64,000 nt of DNA from Ardenticatenaceae bacterium (GTDB taxonomy: Bacteria; Chloroflexota; Anaerolineae; Promineifilales; Promineifilaceae), in contig WYBM01000060.1 of the NCBI GenBank assembly GCA_011525915.1, positions 117,189 through 181,188 of the forward strand, in the 5' to 3' direction. Shown here piece by piece: positions 1 to 9,549 of this stretch; the first letter of the stretch is position 1; each line of letters opens with the position of its first letter. Made by a program: the position numbers and the translations under genes. The notes below the pieces were generated by a model that saw only the letters and a list, made by a program, of their open reading frames with translations, made no database searches and was not told the origin of the DNA.

Positions 1-50
1 AACGACGCCATCGGCTACCGTTAAATTGGGGTGTTCTTTCACAAGCGTGC

Positions 51-263
51 CTATACCTTTCTAACTTCAGCAGCAGCCAACCCTTTTTTCCCTTGCTCAA
101 CTGTAAACGTCACGCGATCACCATCAGCCAATGATTTATAACCATTGCCTTGAATGGCTGAATGATGGACAAAGACATCGTTGCCGCCATCATCACGCGT
201 GATAAACCCATAACCTTTCTGGTCGCTGAACCATTTCACGACCCCTTGTAACGTCTCACTCAT
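51..263 (-). CDS. Cold-shock domain protein (CspA family)
   Basis: This 70-residue protein is the length of a single-domain bacterial cold-shock protein. These proteins are cytoplasmic RNA/ssDNA chaperones that melt secondary structure. The hallmark KWF (residues 10-12), the RNP1-like KGYGFI (16-21) and the RNP2-like DVFVHHSAI (29-37) are all visible, followed by the usual basic and hydrophobic C-terminal strand. An AAGGAG-type ribosome site lies about 10 nt before the ATG. A strong hairpin with a T-tract on the same strand sits about 60 nt upstream, so the leader may be regulated. The family call is secure. Whether it is the cold-induced or a constitutive paralogue cannot be told from sequence. 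Confidence 0.97.
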   Translation of the reverse strand: MSETLQGVVKWFSDQKGYGFITRDDGGNDVFVHHSAIQGNGYKSLADGDRVTFTVEQGKKGLAAAEVRKV

Positions 264-318
264 TTATATAGTCTCCTTTGCTTTGAAAGCAGGTGGGGGT
301 ATTTCATTTTAGGGGATA

Positions 319-355
319 AGAAAAAACCGCCTGGATTGTGTGAGTCCAGACGGTT
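319..355 (-). terminator. Hairpin plus T-tract upstream of the csp gene
   Basis: Arms 325-335 and 345-355 pair over 11 bp (one G-U wobble on the minus strand) around a 9-nt loop and are followed on the minus strand by TTTTTTCTT. This is a textbook Rho-independent terminator. No credible minus-strand gene lies upstream for it to end. It could stop antisense transcription, or act as an attenuator in a long csp leader. Confidence 0.7.
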
Positions 356-547
356 CTCATACGATCTAAAACAAAACACTCATAATGTTAACCTATAAAC
401 TGTACCCGTTTGCAGTAAATTCGTCAACCAGCCACGGCCGTCGCTCATGAACCATTGAATCAGCCCTAACAGGGGTGGCCTTACAGCGACCACCAAAGCT
501 TCAGGGAAAATTCGTTCATTTTCACCGTTCTGTGTACTCTTATACAC

Positions 548-1006
548 ATGAACGCACAGCATGAGCAATTCATCCGCCAGGCAATTGCCCTGGCACAAGA
601 GGCACGAGACAACGGCAACCACCCTTTTGGGGCCTTATTGGTAAAAGATGGCGAACTGCTGCTCACCGCCCAAAACACGGTGAACACCGGCTATAACGTG
701 ACCCACCACGCCGAACTGAACCTGGTCAGCCAGGCCAGCCGCCAATTACGTCCAGAGGTACTGGTCAAATCTATCCTCTATACCAGCACAGAGCCCTGCC
801 CTATGTGTGCCGGTGCTATTTACTGGGCAGGCATTCCGGTTGTCGTCTATGGCTGCAGCACAGAGATGCTGGCCAGAATGACCACCACAGGCAGCCTTGT
901 GCTTCCCTGTCGGGACGTTTTTAAGCGGGGCGCTGTGCCCACCCATGTTATTGGTCCCCTACTGGAAGACGAAGCGCGGCAGGTACACGAAGGGTTTTGG
1001 CGTTAA
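548..1006 (+). CDS. Nucleoside/nucleobase deaminase (CDA superfamily)
   Basis: This is a 152-residue zinc-dependent deaminase of the cytidine deaminase-like fold. The zinc and proton-shuttle motif HAE is at residues 54-56, and PCPMCAGAI at 83-91 supplies Cys84 and Cys87. Length and motifs fit the guanine deaminase/TadA-like group. Substrate cannot be assigned, since guanine, cytosine and tRNA adenosine deaminases share these motifs. It sits alone on the plus strand between the csp gene and a zinc-ribbon gene. No strong ribosome site is visible before the ATG. Confidence 0.9.
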   Translation: MNAQHEQFIRQAIALAQEARDNGNHPFGALLVKDGELLLTAQNTVNTGYNVTHHAELNLVSQASRQLRPEVLVKSILYTSTEPCPMCAGAIYWAGIPVVVYGCSTEMLARMTTTGSLVLPCRDVFKRGAVPTHVIGPLLEDEARQVHEGFWR

Positions 1007-1070
1007 CCTTGCAACGGCCGTGACGCATGTCCGTAATTCTTTATCAATATTTTAATGATAGGAGGCATAC

Positions 1071-1445
1071 ATGAACTGTCCAAAATGTACAGGAGCTATG
1101 AAACAAGTGGATTTTCAAGGCATCATCGTTGAACGATGTTCACAATGTTATGGTCTCTGGTTTGACGAATTTGAACAAGATCGGCTGAAGGAACACAAAG
1201 GGTCAGAAGTCATTGACCAGGGAGATGTGACCTTGGGGACCAAGTATAACACCGTTGACCAGATTCAGTGCCCTCGTTGTACGACGCTTCTAACCCGTAT
1301 GGTAGACCTGCGCCAGCCCCACATCTGGTACGAGAGCTGCCCTGTCTGTTACGGTACCTTCTTTGACGCCGGTGAATTTACCGACTTTAAACATGAAACC
1401 CTGGGTGACCTTTTCCGCCGCATCGGCTTAAAAGGGCGCGATTGA
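1071..1445 (+). CDS. Double zinc-ribbon protein (zf-TFIIB type)
   Basis: This 124-residue protein has two copies of a Cys4 ribbon: C3/C6 with C23/C26, and C67/C70 with C90/C93. Each ends in an aromatic-rich CYG(L/T)(W/F)FD turn followed by an acidic residue, the signature of the zf-TFIIB-like family of small bacterial proteins. The function of the family is unknown; zinc binding is the only safe inference. A good ribosome site (AGGAGG, six bases before the ATG) fixes the start. It is probably a single-gene unit. Confidence 0.85.
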   Translation: MNCPKCTGAMKQVDFQGIIVERCSQCYGLWFDEFEQDRLKEHKGSEVIDQGDVTLGTKYNTVDQIQCPRCTTLLTRMVDLRQPHIWYESCPVCYGTFFDAGEFTDFKHETLGDLFRRIGLKGRD

Positions 1446-1559
1446 AAGGTTGGCTTTTAGGCATTCTCTTGACCAGTACCAAAGTCCGGTTTAACATGGC
1501 CGTCGCCTCCCTCACAATATCCTCCGGAGCAGAAAACTGATTAAACTGTGAGGAATATT

Positions 1560-3434
1560 ATGAAACGACGTCATTTATGCCTGCCTTTTCTCCGTTATCT
1601 TCCCTTATTGATCTTTTTAGCGTTACCTGCCGCGCAGGTACGCGGGGCCGGGGTGGTGGGGGACGGCACACCCGGCAGTTGTACCGAAAGCGCGCTGACC
1701 AGCGCCTTAAACGGCGGCGGCCTGGTCACCTTTGACTGCGGCGGCGCCCACACCATCACCCTCAGCAGCCAGAAAACGATCACGGCCGCCACCACCATTG
1801 ACGGCGGCGGCCTTATCACCCTGTCTGGCGGCGGCAGCAGCCGCATTTTTAACATCCAAAACGGGGCCGCCGTCACCATTCGCAACCTAACCATAGCCAA
1901 CGGCTACAGCAGCGCAGACGGCGGCGGCATTTATGCTGAGCGGCTCAGCACGCTAACCATCGAGAACAGCACGCTCACCGGCAATACCGGCCACAATGGC
2001 GGCGGCATTGCCACCAACGGCTGGGGGGCAAACGACGCTGGTGTTGTCCTTACCGTGAGCGGCAGCACATTTAGCAACAACACCGCCACGGCGGCCGCGC
2101 TGCCTGGCGGCGGCAACGGTGGGGGAGGCATCTATCTTTCTGGCGGCTCCGCGGCTACTGTCACAGACAGCACCTTCAGCGGCAATCAGTCCCAAAACGG
2201 CGGCGCCATTCACCTGCTGCACAGCAATTTGCATACGATAGATGTCACCTTCAACAACAACGTGGCCAATAACACGGCCGGGGGGGGCGGCGGCGGCGCG
2301 ATCTATATGGATGGCACCAAAGGGTTAAGCGGTGAGCTGCTGATCGAACTCACCACATTTAACGGAAACAGCACCAACCAGTTGGGTGGGGCCATCTTTA
2401 GTTATATCACCCAAGACGGCCGTACCACCATTGACCAGAGCACCTTTGACGACAACCTCACCACCGGGGGTAACGGTGGCGCTATCTACCACCAAAGCCG
2501 GACGGGGAATGCACCCATGACTGTGAGCAACAGTACCTTTGTGTACAATACGGCCACGGCCGTGCCGGCCAATGAGGCCGGCCAGGGAGGCGCTTTGTGG
2601 CTGATCGATTCGCCGGTGACCATTACCAACAGCACGTTTGCTTATAATGAGGCGGTACATACCCAAAACCTGCCCGGCGATGACTGGCATCGTGGGTTTG
2701 GTGGGGCCATTCGCACCAGCAATAATACTACCATCATCAACAGCACGTTTGTGAACAACCATGCTGGGTTTGTGGGTGGGGCCATTGCCGGGGGCGCGGC
2801 CGTGCGTAACACCATCATCAGCAACAACACCGGCGGCAACGTCTGGCAGATTCAACAAAACTGCACCATCGAGCTAACCAACAACGGCCATAACCTACAA
2901 TTCCCGCAGCGGGTGACTACAAACTGGAATGATTATGAATGTTTTGGCGGGCAAACGGCCGTGAACCCCCTCACCGGCACGCTGGGTCATTATGGCGGCC
3001 CCACGGAAACAGTCCCCTTGCTGGATGGCAGCCCGGCCATTAACGCCGGGAACAACTGCCCGCCTACCGACCAGCGCGGTTATGCTCGCAACGGCGCCTG
3101 TGACAGCGGCGCGTTTGAGTTTGGCGGCGGCCTTATCATCACCAGCCTCAGCCCGTCAACCTCCGGCCTGAACGAGATCCGGCAGTTTACGCTCACCGTG
3201 AGCGGCGCCGGTTTTACACCCACTAGTGTGGTGCGCTGGGAGGGCGCTGAACGGGCGACGACCTATGTGAATGGGCTGGTGGTCACGGCCGTGATTCCGG
3301 CCACTGACGTTGATGAAGCTGGCACGTTTAACGTCACCGTCTATGACCCTGGCCGCAGCCTGGAATCAGCACCGGCCATCTTCACTGTCGTGCCGGTGCT
3401 GTACCATACCTATTTGCCTGTTATTCGCCGCTGA
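1560..3434 (+). CDS. Secreted Pmp-like parallel beta-helix protein
   Basis: The 624-residue protein begins with a signal peptide (about residues 1-30, cleavage near the VRGA segment). The body holds many short GGxI and FxxN units typical of polymorphic-membrane-protein-like right-handed beta-helices. Near residues 460-520 is a segment with LGHYGGPTET, SPAINAG and DQRG, the 'choice-of-anchor Q' pattern. An IPT/Ig-like domain follows (about 525-610), and the protein ends HTYLPVIRR. It is probably a surface or extracellular protein with an adhesive or carbohydrate-related role, which is inference. An earlier in-frame GTG at 1548 exists. I prefer the ATG at 1560 because a GAGGA ribosome site precedes it by five bases. 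Confidence 0.85.
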   Translation: MKRRHLCLPFLRYLPLLIFLALPAAQVRGAGVVGDGTPGSCTESALTSALNGGGLVTFDCGGAHTITLSSQKTITAATTIDGGGLITLSGGGSSRIFNIQNGAAVTIRNLTIANGYSSADGGGIYAERLSTLTIENSTLTGNTGHNGGGIATNGWGANDAGVVLTVSGSTFSNNTATAAALPGGGNGGGGIYLSGGSAATVTDSTFSGNQSQNGGAIHLLHSNLHTIDVTFNNNVANNTAGGGGGGAIYMDGTKGLSGELLIELTTFNGNSTNQLGGAIFSYITQDGRTTIDQSTFDDNLTTGGNGGAIYHQSRTGNAPMTVSNSTFVYNTATAVPANEAGQGGALWLIDSPVTITNSTFAYNEAVHTQNLPGDDWHRGFGGAIRTSNNTTIINSTFVNNHAGFVGGAIAGGAAVRNTIISNNTGGNVWQIQQNCTIELTNNGHNLQFPQRVTTNWNDYECFGGQTAVNPLTGTLGHYGGPTETVPLLDGSPAINAGNNCPPTDQRGYARNGACDSGAFEFGGGLIITSLSPSTSGLNEIRQFTLTVSGAGFTPTSVVRWEGAERATTYVNGLVVTAVIPATDVDEAGTFNVTVYDPGRSLESAPAIFTVVPVLYHTYLPVIRR

Positions 3435-3472
3435 CATGAAGGGCGGGAGGACTTTAACTTATGACCATAACC

Positions 3473-4783
3473 TTACGGGGCGGTGACCCTATAAATACCA
3501 TCAAAGTCTGACCGCCCGGCGTACAATTCACCGTTGACATCTTCACCAAACGTTGTCAGGTTAAAATCACTAAACGGATATTCGCGCACGCCCCACGCTC
3601 CCGAAAAGTTTCGTTTTATCGTCCACAACCGTTCGGCACAATAATCAGCAAAAACGTAATGGCCGGTGAGTATGGGGTAGGCACTCCCGCGGTAAGCAAA
3701 CCCACCAATAATAGACGCACAGCCGCCGCCGCGGGCATACTCAAAAATCGGGAAGGTAAAATCGCCGTTGCAGCCGGGGCGGTATTCATGACTCCCTTCA
3801 TAACAGTTCCAGCCAAAATTCCAGCCCGCACCTTCACCAGCAGGAACAAAGTTTAATTCCTCAAATAACCACTCCCCCACATCAGTGATATACAGATCAT
3901 TTGTCAGCCGATCAAAGCTGATGCGCCAGGGGTTACGCAGGCCATAAGCCCATATTTCATCACACCCTCCCTGACCTACAAACGGGTTATCCGGCGGGAT
4001 AGAGTAATTGGCAGTACCACCACACTCTGGCGGTAAACCGCCATCGGGATCAACATCAATGCGCATCAACTTGCCCAACAGATTGCCCAGGTTCTGAGAA
4101 TCGTTGTCCGGGTCGCCATTAACGCCCTCAAAGGGATCAGGCCCACCGTCACCTACGGGGATGTAAAGATAGCCGTCTGGGCCAAAGGTCAGGTCACCGC
4201 CGTTGTGAACCGGGCTGTAAGGGTCTGGCAAGTTAGGCGGATTCGCTGATTTATTGATCCGCATTAAAATGACAGCACTGTTCGGATCAGCCTGATTGGG
4301 GTTGGTGCTGCTGACGGTATAACGGGCCACTACCACACGTTTGTACAGGCCACTTTCGGTGTACTGCACGTAAAAGTACGGCGTTTGAGGATAATTGGGA
4401 TGAAAGGCCAGGCCCAGCAGCCCCTCTTCCCAGTTTGGACCACCTGTAATGCCGCCCAGGTCCAAAAAGGCGCCCAGCAGTTGTCCATTTTCAATAACCA
4501 CAATGCGCCCCGGCCTTTCCACCACAAACAGACGGCCGTCGTTGGCATGAGCGATATCGGTAATATCCCCCAGCAGATCATTGTCCACAAATACCGGCAG
4601 AAAGCCGATGCTTTGGGGTTGGTTATCGGCGATGATCAAGGGCAGGTACTGGGTGGTGGCGCCGCCGGCCGCGCCTATATTAAATGATGAACGGGGGGCA
4701 GTGGCACCCACCGTCAGGCTAACGATCATAAATAGGCTGGCCACCAACGTGGCGGGTACCCATTGTGAATATCGGGAATGCAA
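3473..4783 (-). CDS. Secreted PQQ-dependent sugar dehydrogenase-like protein
   Basis: This 436-residue protein has an N-terminal signal peptide and a six-bladed propeller of the glucose/sorbosone dehydrogenase family, which oxidises aldoses with pyrroloquinoline quinone outside the cytoplasm. Family landmarks include the DITDIAHANDGRLFVVERPGR opening, GLLGLAFHPNY, HNGGDLTFGPDG, GDGGPDP, LRNPWRISFD and DVGEWLFEELN. A short linker between signal and propeller contains TQYLPLI, resembling the C-terminal tail of the preceding beta-helix protein. The genes are convergent and only 38 bp apart. No PQQ biosynthesis genes are in the window, so substrate and cofactor are inferred from the family. Confidence 0.9.
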   Translation of the reverse strand: MHSRYSQWVPATLVASLFMIVSLTVGATAPRSSFNIGAAGGATTQYLPLIIADNQPQSIGFLPVFVDNDLLGDITDIAHANDGRLFVVERPGRIVVIENGQLLGAFLDLGGITGGPNWEEGLLGLAFHPNYPQTPYFYVQYTESGLYKRVVVARYTVSSTNPNQADPNSAVILMRINKSANPPNLPDPYSPVHNGGDLTFGPDGYLYIPVGDGGPDPFEGVNGDPDNDSQNLGNLLGKLMRIDVDPDGGLPPECGGTANYSIPPDNPFVGQGGCDEIWAYGLRNPWRISFDRLTNDLYITDVGEWLFEELNFVPAGEGAGWNFGWNCYEGSHEYRPGCNGDFTFPIFEYARGGGCASIIGGFAYRGSAYPILTGHYVFADYCAERLWTIKRNFSGAWGVREYPFSDFNLTTFGEDVNGELYAGRSDFDGIYRVTAP

Positions 4784-4837
4784 TGTTCACCTCACTTTTA
4801 TATAGAATGACCATGTTAGATTTATTTCACCAAAGCT

Positions 4838-7024
4838 TCATTCATCTGTCACGGTAATGGTGCCCAGTGGGAACTCTTCACCCAGGCGGTCACCGCTAGC
4901 CGGATTATACCAGCCAACAACCAGTGCATACATCCCTGGCAGTGTGTTCGCCGGTAAGGTAAAGGTACGGGCATCAACCACCTGTTCACCAAGTGCCCAC
5001 CAGGACGTAGGATACCAACCGGTCAGCGGCGGGCCATCGGCCTGGGCCACCAGGGCACCGCTGAGGGGATCACGCAAGTGCATAAAGAGGGTATAGTCGC
5101 CGTCCACCGGCACGGCCGTCCACCAATGCAGCGTCACGTTTTGTGTTTCCCCAGCCGGCCACTGCGGCGAAAAATCGGCCGAGACCAGGCGGATAGGTGC
5201 GTCACCCACCGTCGTGGTCGGCGGCGGCCGGGGTACGGCCGTCACCAGCTTCACCACACCGGCCAGCGCATACGCCACCGGCTGGCCGGCACCATCCGTC
5301 ACCGGCAGCCGTTCACCCGTGCCATCCAGCCAACCTACCACAATGTGATACACCAACGTTTGTGCCAGATCTTCAGGAATGGGCACACGCACCACGTCAC
5401 AAAACACCTCTCCCGGTGTCCAGATGCTGGTGGGGTAACTGCCCAACCCCGGATATGTGTAGCGGTCAGCGACCACCGCATTACCCGGCCCAATGAGGTG
5501 GATCAACATGGTTTTGTCCTCGTCGGTTTGGGCCAGCGGCCGCCAGCAGACGTCTATGGGCAGCAGATCGCCGGCGGTAACCGCACTTGTCTGCGGCCTC
5601 AGACTCACCAGTTCCACAAAACCGCCAAAGCGCCAACCCACCGGCGGGCCCAAAGCAGCTACCTGAGCCGGTGTCAGCCAGGCTGGGGGGGCAAACGCCG
5701 GGCGAATGAGCCAGAAGGGTGCTATGCAGGTCAGCAGCGCCGGAACCAACCAGGCCCCTTGCCCCAGGCGGGGGTGCAGCCGCCACAACCCATACACCAA
5801 CAGCACCACAAACGCGCCCAATGCCGGGTAAAGCAAACGGCCGTAGGTGGCCAACAGCTGCTGTAACCAGAACTCCAGCAGCACCAGGCTGGTGACAAAG
5901 GCACTGCCCAGCATCAGCAGGAGTACGGCCGTGTCTGTTGGCCGTGGTTTCTGCTGCTGCCAACGTACCAGCCCCCGCCCCAACCCCACCAACGCCAAGA
6001 CGATCAGCCCCGCAAAAAAGAGGAAAACCCAGGGGTACGGCCGTAGATTAGACAGGCCAAAGTTAGCCCAAAACGAATAAAAAATATCCCGCCACTGCAC
6101 CCACACCGGCCAGCGCAAAAAGGGTGAGCCACAAAACGCCGCCGCCTGATAACAATGGGTATCCAGGCCAAAAGGAGAGCCATACACCCCCCAGTTACGG
6201 GCAAACCACCAGCCCGATACCAATAGAAAAGCGCCGCTCATGGCCAATCCGGCTACGAACACCAGGGAACGCTGGCGGCGGTAGGTATACCAGAAATAGA
6301 GCCAGGCAACCAGCAGCGGCCCCCCCAGAATAAAGGCATTCACCTTCGTCAGAGTAGCCAGCGCCAGGGCCAGGCCCACGCCGGCCGCCCGCGGCAGCGA
6401 CAGCCCCTGCCGCACCAGACGACCAGCCAGCCACAGCGTTAACGTACACAGGGCCGCCGCCAGCATGTCATTAGAGACCTGGCTGCTGTGGAACACCACC
6501 TGGGGGATCATGGCCACAAACAGCGCACTGGCCAGCGGCGCATAACGCCATTGGGGCATCACCGTTTGCGCCAGGCCATAAACGCACACAATCAGCACCA
6601 GCCCGGAAAGCCAGGACACCCCTCGCGCCAGGTAAAGAGCCCGCCAACTGCCACGCAGGGGGTTTGTGTCTGCCGGGTAGTGCACGGCCGTGTTTTTATT
6701 GTCTGGTATCACCGGGTCCAGCTCGTAACGAAAGTGCGGGTTGGGACGAAAAACAAGAGGGGGATCGGTGCCGGCCAACCGTACCGGCAGCGATGCCAGC
6801 CAGTAATACAACGGCGGCTGGCTGGCTTCCTGGCGCACCGGCGTCTGGTAAGCGGCTTTGCCTTGGGGTGGGAATCCCTTACCTTCGGCCAGCCAGGCCA
6901 CGTGGGCAAAATGCTCAAATTCGTCTGATCCCTCCATAGGGGGGATAGACCAGATGTAAATGGCCACCAGGAGGGTAAAGGCCCCCAGCACCGGTAATAA
7001 CTGCTTACATGCAGACCTGGACAT
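4838..7024 (-). CDS. Multi-spanning GT-C/DUF2142-like glycosyltransferase with C-terminal beta domains
   Basis: The 728-residue protein has about ten membrane helices in the first 450 residues. An early acidic loop motif (EGSDEFEHF) and a QPPLYYW motif are typical of lipid-linked-sugar glycosyltransferases of the GT-C type. The last 260 residues form two related beta-sandwich repeats. Each contains an IHL or MHL strand, a YPTS(I/W)W turn and a final V-x-GWxxxxxG strand. The protein probably transfers a sugar to a surface polymer or protein at the outer membrane face. It is divergently paired with a paralogue at 7168, with 143 bp between the two starts. Substrate is unknown. Confidence 0.75.
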   Translation of the reverse strand: MSRSACKQLLPVLGAFTLLVAIYIWSIPPMEGSDEFEHFAHVAWLAEGKGFPPQGKAAYQTPVRQEASQPPLYYWLASLPVRLAGTDPPLVFRPNPHFRYELDPVIPDNKNTAVHYPADTNPLRGSWRALYLARGVSWLSGLVLIVCVYGLAQTVMPQWRYAPLASALFVAMIPQVVFHSSQVSNDMLAAALCTLTLWLAGRLVRQGLSLPRAAGVGLALALATLTKVNAFILGGPLLVAWLYFWYTYRRQRSLVFVAGLAMSGAFLLVSGWWFARNWGVYGSPFGLDTHCYQAAAFCGSPFLRWPVWVQWRDIFYSFWANFGLSNLRPYPWVFLFFAGLIVLALVGLGRGLVRWQQQKPRPTDTAVLLLMLGSAFVTSLVLLEFWLQQLLATYGRLLYPALGAFVVLLVYGLWRLHPRLGQGAWLVPALLTCIAPFWLIRPAFAPPAWLTPAQVAALGPPVGWRFGGFVELVSLRPQTSAVTAGDLLPIDVCWRPLAQTDEDKTMLIHLIGPGNAVVADRYTYPGLGSYPTSIWTPGEVFCDVVRVPIPEDLAQTLVYHIVVGWLDGTGERLPVTDGAGQPVAYALAGVVKLVTAVPRPPPTTTVGDAPIRLVSADFSPQWPAGETQNVTLHWWTAVPVDGDYTLFMHLRDPLSGALVAQADGPPLTGWYPTSWWALGEQVVDARTFTLPANTLPGMYALVVGWYNPASGDRLGEEFPLGTITVTDE

Positions 7025-7167
7025 CTATGATATATAGCCTATTGCCCCAAAATTGAGCGTTAGCAGAGGCAACAGGCTCCTACCTCTTTTTACCACATTG
7101 CGCCGCGATCAAAAAATCAGAGCCACCCGGTAGCTTTGCCCGGTGAATTGGGTAAAATGCCAGGGTG

Positions 7168-9402
7168 ATGAATGAAACGGCCGTGTCCCCCCCCATTCCC
7201 ACCAACCAGTGGCGTACACATTGGCGATTGGGCGCTCTGCTGCTGCTTTTTGTGGCGCTGACCCTGTTTTACAACGTGGCCGTACCTCTTTTTGAGGCCC
7301 CCGATGAGATGGACCATCTGCGCTACGCTCACTGGCTGGCTGAGGGCCACGGGCTGCCTCACCTGGTCACAGACCGGGCATCCGTAGGTGAAATCTGGCA
7401 GCCACCGCTTTATTATGCCCTTATCGCCGCCGTCATCGCCCCCATTGACCGTTCAGACCTGGCTACTATTGCCCCATTGAATCCCCATTGGCTGGCCGGC
7501 TTTGGTAAGCTGGCTCATTACCACACCGAGGCTGAAAAGTTCCCCTACCAGGGCACCTCCCTGGCGGTGCATGTGGCCCGCCTGGTGTCAACCGTGTTGG
7601 GTGTGATCACCATCATTTGCACCTACGGTACAGCCTGGGCCGTTCATCCCCGTTACGCCCTTATTGCGGCGGCGCTGGTGGCGTTCAACCCACAATTTGT
7701 GTTCATGAGCGCCGTGGTGAACAATGACAACCTGGTCATCACCTTGTGCAGTGCCGTGGTCTGGTGGGCCGTGTGGCAGGGGGATAAGCCCAAACTCCCC
7801 TGGTGGCATTATGGTTTGGTGGGTCTATTATGGGGCGGGGCGGTGCTGGCCAAGCTAACCGGCCTGGGCCTGGGCGGTGTGTTGGCAGTGGCGCTGGCCA
7901 TAACGGCCGTACGCCATAAAACGTGGCGGCCGGTAGGCGGCGGGGTGTTGGTTGGCGTCACGGCCGCGGTCGTTTGCGGTTGGTGGTTTGGGCGCAACTG
8001 GCAGTTGTATGGGGACCCACTGGCCTGGCAGCAGATGCTGGCCGTAACCCAGGGCCTGCTGCGTCCAGAACGGTTGACACTGCCGGAAACATTGGTCTAC
8101 GCTTCCTTTTTACGCCAGACCTATTGGGCCATGTTTGGCTATGGCCTGCCGGCGCCCGCGGTTTTTTACTGGTTTGTGCAAGGGGTTGTCTTGGTGGCCC
8201 TGGTGGGCTGGGTCAGGCTGTTAAGCAAATCGGCCCGCCGCCTCTTGGTTTCACCAGCATTACTGCTGCCAGCATTGCTGCTGACCGTCTGGAGTGCCAT
8301 CGTTTTCATGCTGCTGCTGCGCTGGATGCAGCAAATTGAGACCACCAACCAGGGGCGGCTGCTGTTTCCGGCCGTCAGCAGCCTGACGGTGCTGCTGACA
8401 ATGGGGGTGGCCGCGCTGGACAGCCAGCGTCAGCGACTGGGCAAAGGCATCGTCATCATCCTGGGGGTATGGGCAGCGACACTGCCTTTCCTGATCATCC
8501 AGCCGGCCTATGCCCGGCCGGCACCCCTGGCCACTACGGCCGTCATCCCTCACCCCACCGACGTAACATTTGGTGATAGTGTGCAGTTGTTGGGGTATGA
8601 ACTGCCTACGGCCGTGACGCCGGGTGAACCGGTCGAAGTGACGCTTTATTGGCAGGCATTCCAACCGGTAACCGAGAGCTACGCCGTAGCCGTCCGCATT
8701 CTGGATGCGACCCAGCAAGTGGTGACAGGCATAGACAGCGTGCCTTACCAGGGGCGTTTTCCGACGGTGGTGTGGCCGGTGGGACGGCCGTTTCAAGACA
8801 CCATGCAGCTGCCTCCGACAGCCACCACGGCCACACCCGGCCTGGGCACATTGGTGGTGATCCTTTACCCATTAGGCCAGCCGGGCAGGCCCCTGCCGGT
8901 GGCCGCCTATGGCCAACCAGCGGGCGCTGAGGCGCGGCTGGCAACCTTAAAAATTAATCCGGCACAAACGGCCAGCTACGCGCCGCCGCAGCCGGCGGCG
9001 GCCACCTTTGGCTCGCAGTTCCGGCTGTTGGGGTATGAACTTTCGCCAGATGTGGCCGCGGCCCGGCCATTGACGGTAACGTTATATTGGGAAGGGGTGC
9101 AGCCGGACGGCCGTGACTACACCGTTTTCATTCACCTGACAGACGCCGCCGGGACACTGCTGGCTCAAGCGGACACACCACCTCAAGACAACCGCTATCC
9201 CACCTCCATTTGGGCGGCCGGGGAACAAATCCGCGATTCACACTTGTTGACCCTGCCACCCGATCTGCCGCCCGGCCACTACACGCTGGCCATTGGCCTT
9301 TATGATCCGGTCACGGGCATGCGGTTACCGGCCTTCAACGCCGCGAACGGCCGTTACCCGGATGATCGCGTGGAACTCCCGCCAGGTCTTCTATTACCAT
9401 AA
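7168..9402 (+). CDS. Multi-spanning GT-C/DUF2142-like glycosyltransferase, paralogue
   Basis: This 744-residue paralogue of the preceding minus-strand gene has the same layout: an N-terminal helix, a PDEMDHLRYAHWLAEGHG loop, a WQPPLYY motif, about ten membrane helices, then two beta-sandwich repeats with the YPT(V/S)xW turn and the LGYEL opening strand. The divergent arrangement suggests duplication with inversion and perhaps co-regulation from the shared 143-bp spacer. A GTG at 7165 precedes the ATG used here; neither has a strong ribosome site. It is probably a lipid-linked-sugar transferase acting on the cell surface, with unknown substrate. Confidence 0.75.
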   Translation: MNETAVSPPIPTNQWRTHWRLGALLLLFVALTLFYNVAVPLFEAPDEMDHLRYAHWLAEGHGLPHLVTDRASVGEIWQPPLYYALIAAVIAPIDRSDLATIAPLNPHWLAGFGKLAHYHTEAEKFPYQGTSLAVHVARLVSTVLGVITIICTYGTAWAVHPRYALIAAALVAFNPQFVFMSAVVNNDNLVITLCSAVVWWAVWQGDKPKLPWWHYGLVGLLWGGAVLAKLTGLGLGGVLAVALAITAVRHKTWRPVGGGVLVGVTAAVVCGWWFGRNWQLYGDPLAWQQMLAVTQGLLRPERLTLPETLVYASFLRQTYWAMFGYGLPAPAVFYWFVQGVVLVALVGWVRLLSKSARRLLVSPALLLPALLLTVWSAIVFMLLLRWMQQIETTNQGRLLFPAVSSLTVLLTMGVAALDSQRQRLGKGIVIILGVWAATLPFLIIQPAYARPAPLATTAVIPHPTDVTFGDSVQLLGYELPTAVTPGEPVEVTLYWQAFQPVTESYAVAVRILDATQQVVTGIDSVPYQGRFPTVVWPVGRPFQDTMQLPPTATTATPGLGTLVVILYPLGQPGRPLPVAAYGQPAGAEARLATLKINPAQTASYAPPQPAAATFGSQFRLLGYELSPDVAAARPLTVTLYWEGVQPDGRDYTVFIHLTDAAGTLLAQADTPPQDNRYPTSIWAAGEQIRDSHLLTLPPDLPPGHYTLAIGLYDPVTGMRLPAFNAANGRYPDDRVELPPGLLLP

Positions 9403-9510
9403 CGGCCATCAGATTGCTCAGTATGGCCGTGAGGCAACATCGCTTTCAAACGGGTTAAACGCTAAGGTTAGGGGCAAAGGATTGGATGAGGAACTCCAAT
9501 CTTTTAAAAC

Positions 9511-9539
9511 TTGACCCTGCCTATACAGAATGATAGAAT
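9511..9539 (+). promoter_or_regulatory. Sigma70-type promoter of tRNA-Glu
   Basis: TTGACC at 9511-9516 and TAGAAT at 9534-9539 are separated by exactly 17 bp. The -10 box ends 10 bp before the first base of the mature tRNA, so transcription would start within a few bases of it. Confidence 0.8.
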
Positions 9540-9549
9540 TCCGCCTGTT

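Noticed and set aside
380..687. Two minus-strand frames opposite the deaminase start
   Set aside because: They overlap a clear deaminase gene, lack domains and ribosome sites, and would only be needed to explain the hairpin at 319-355.
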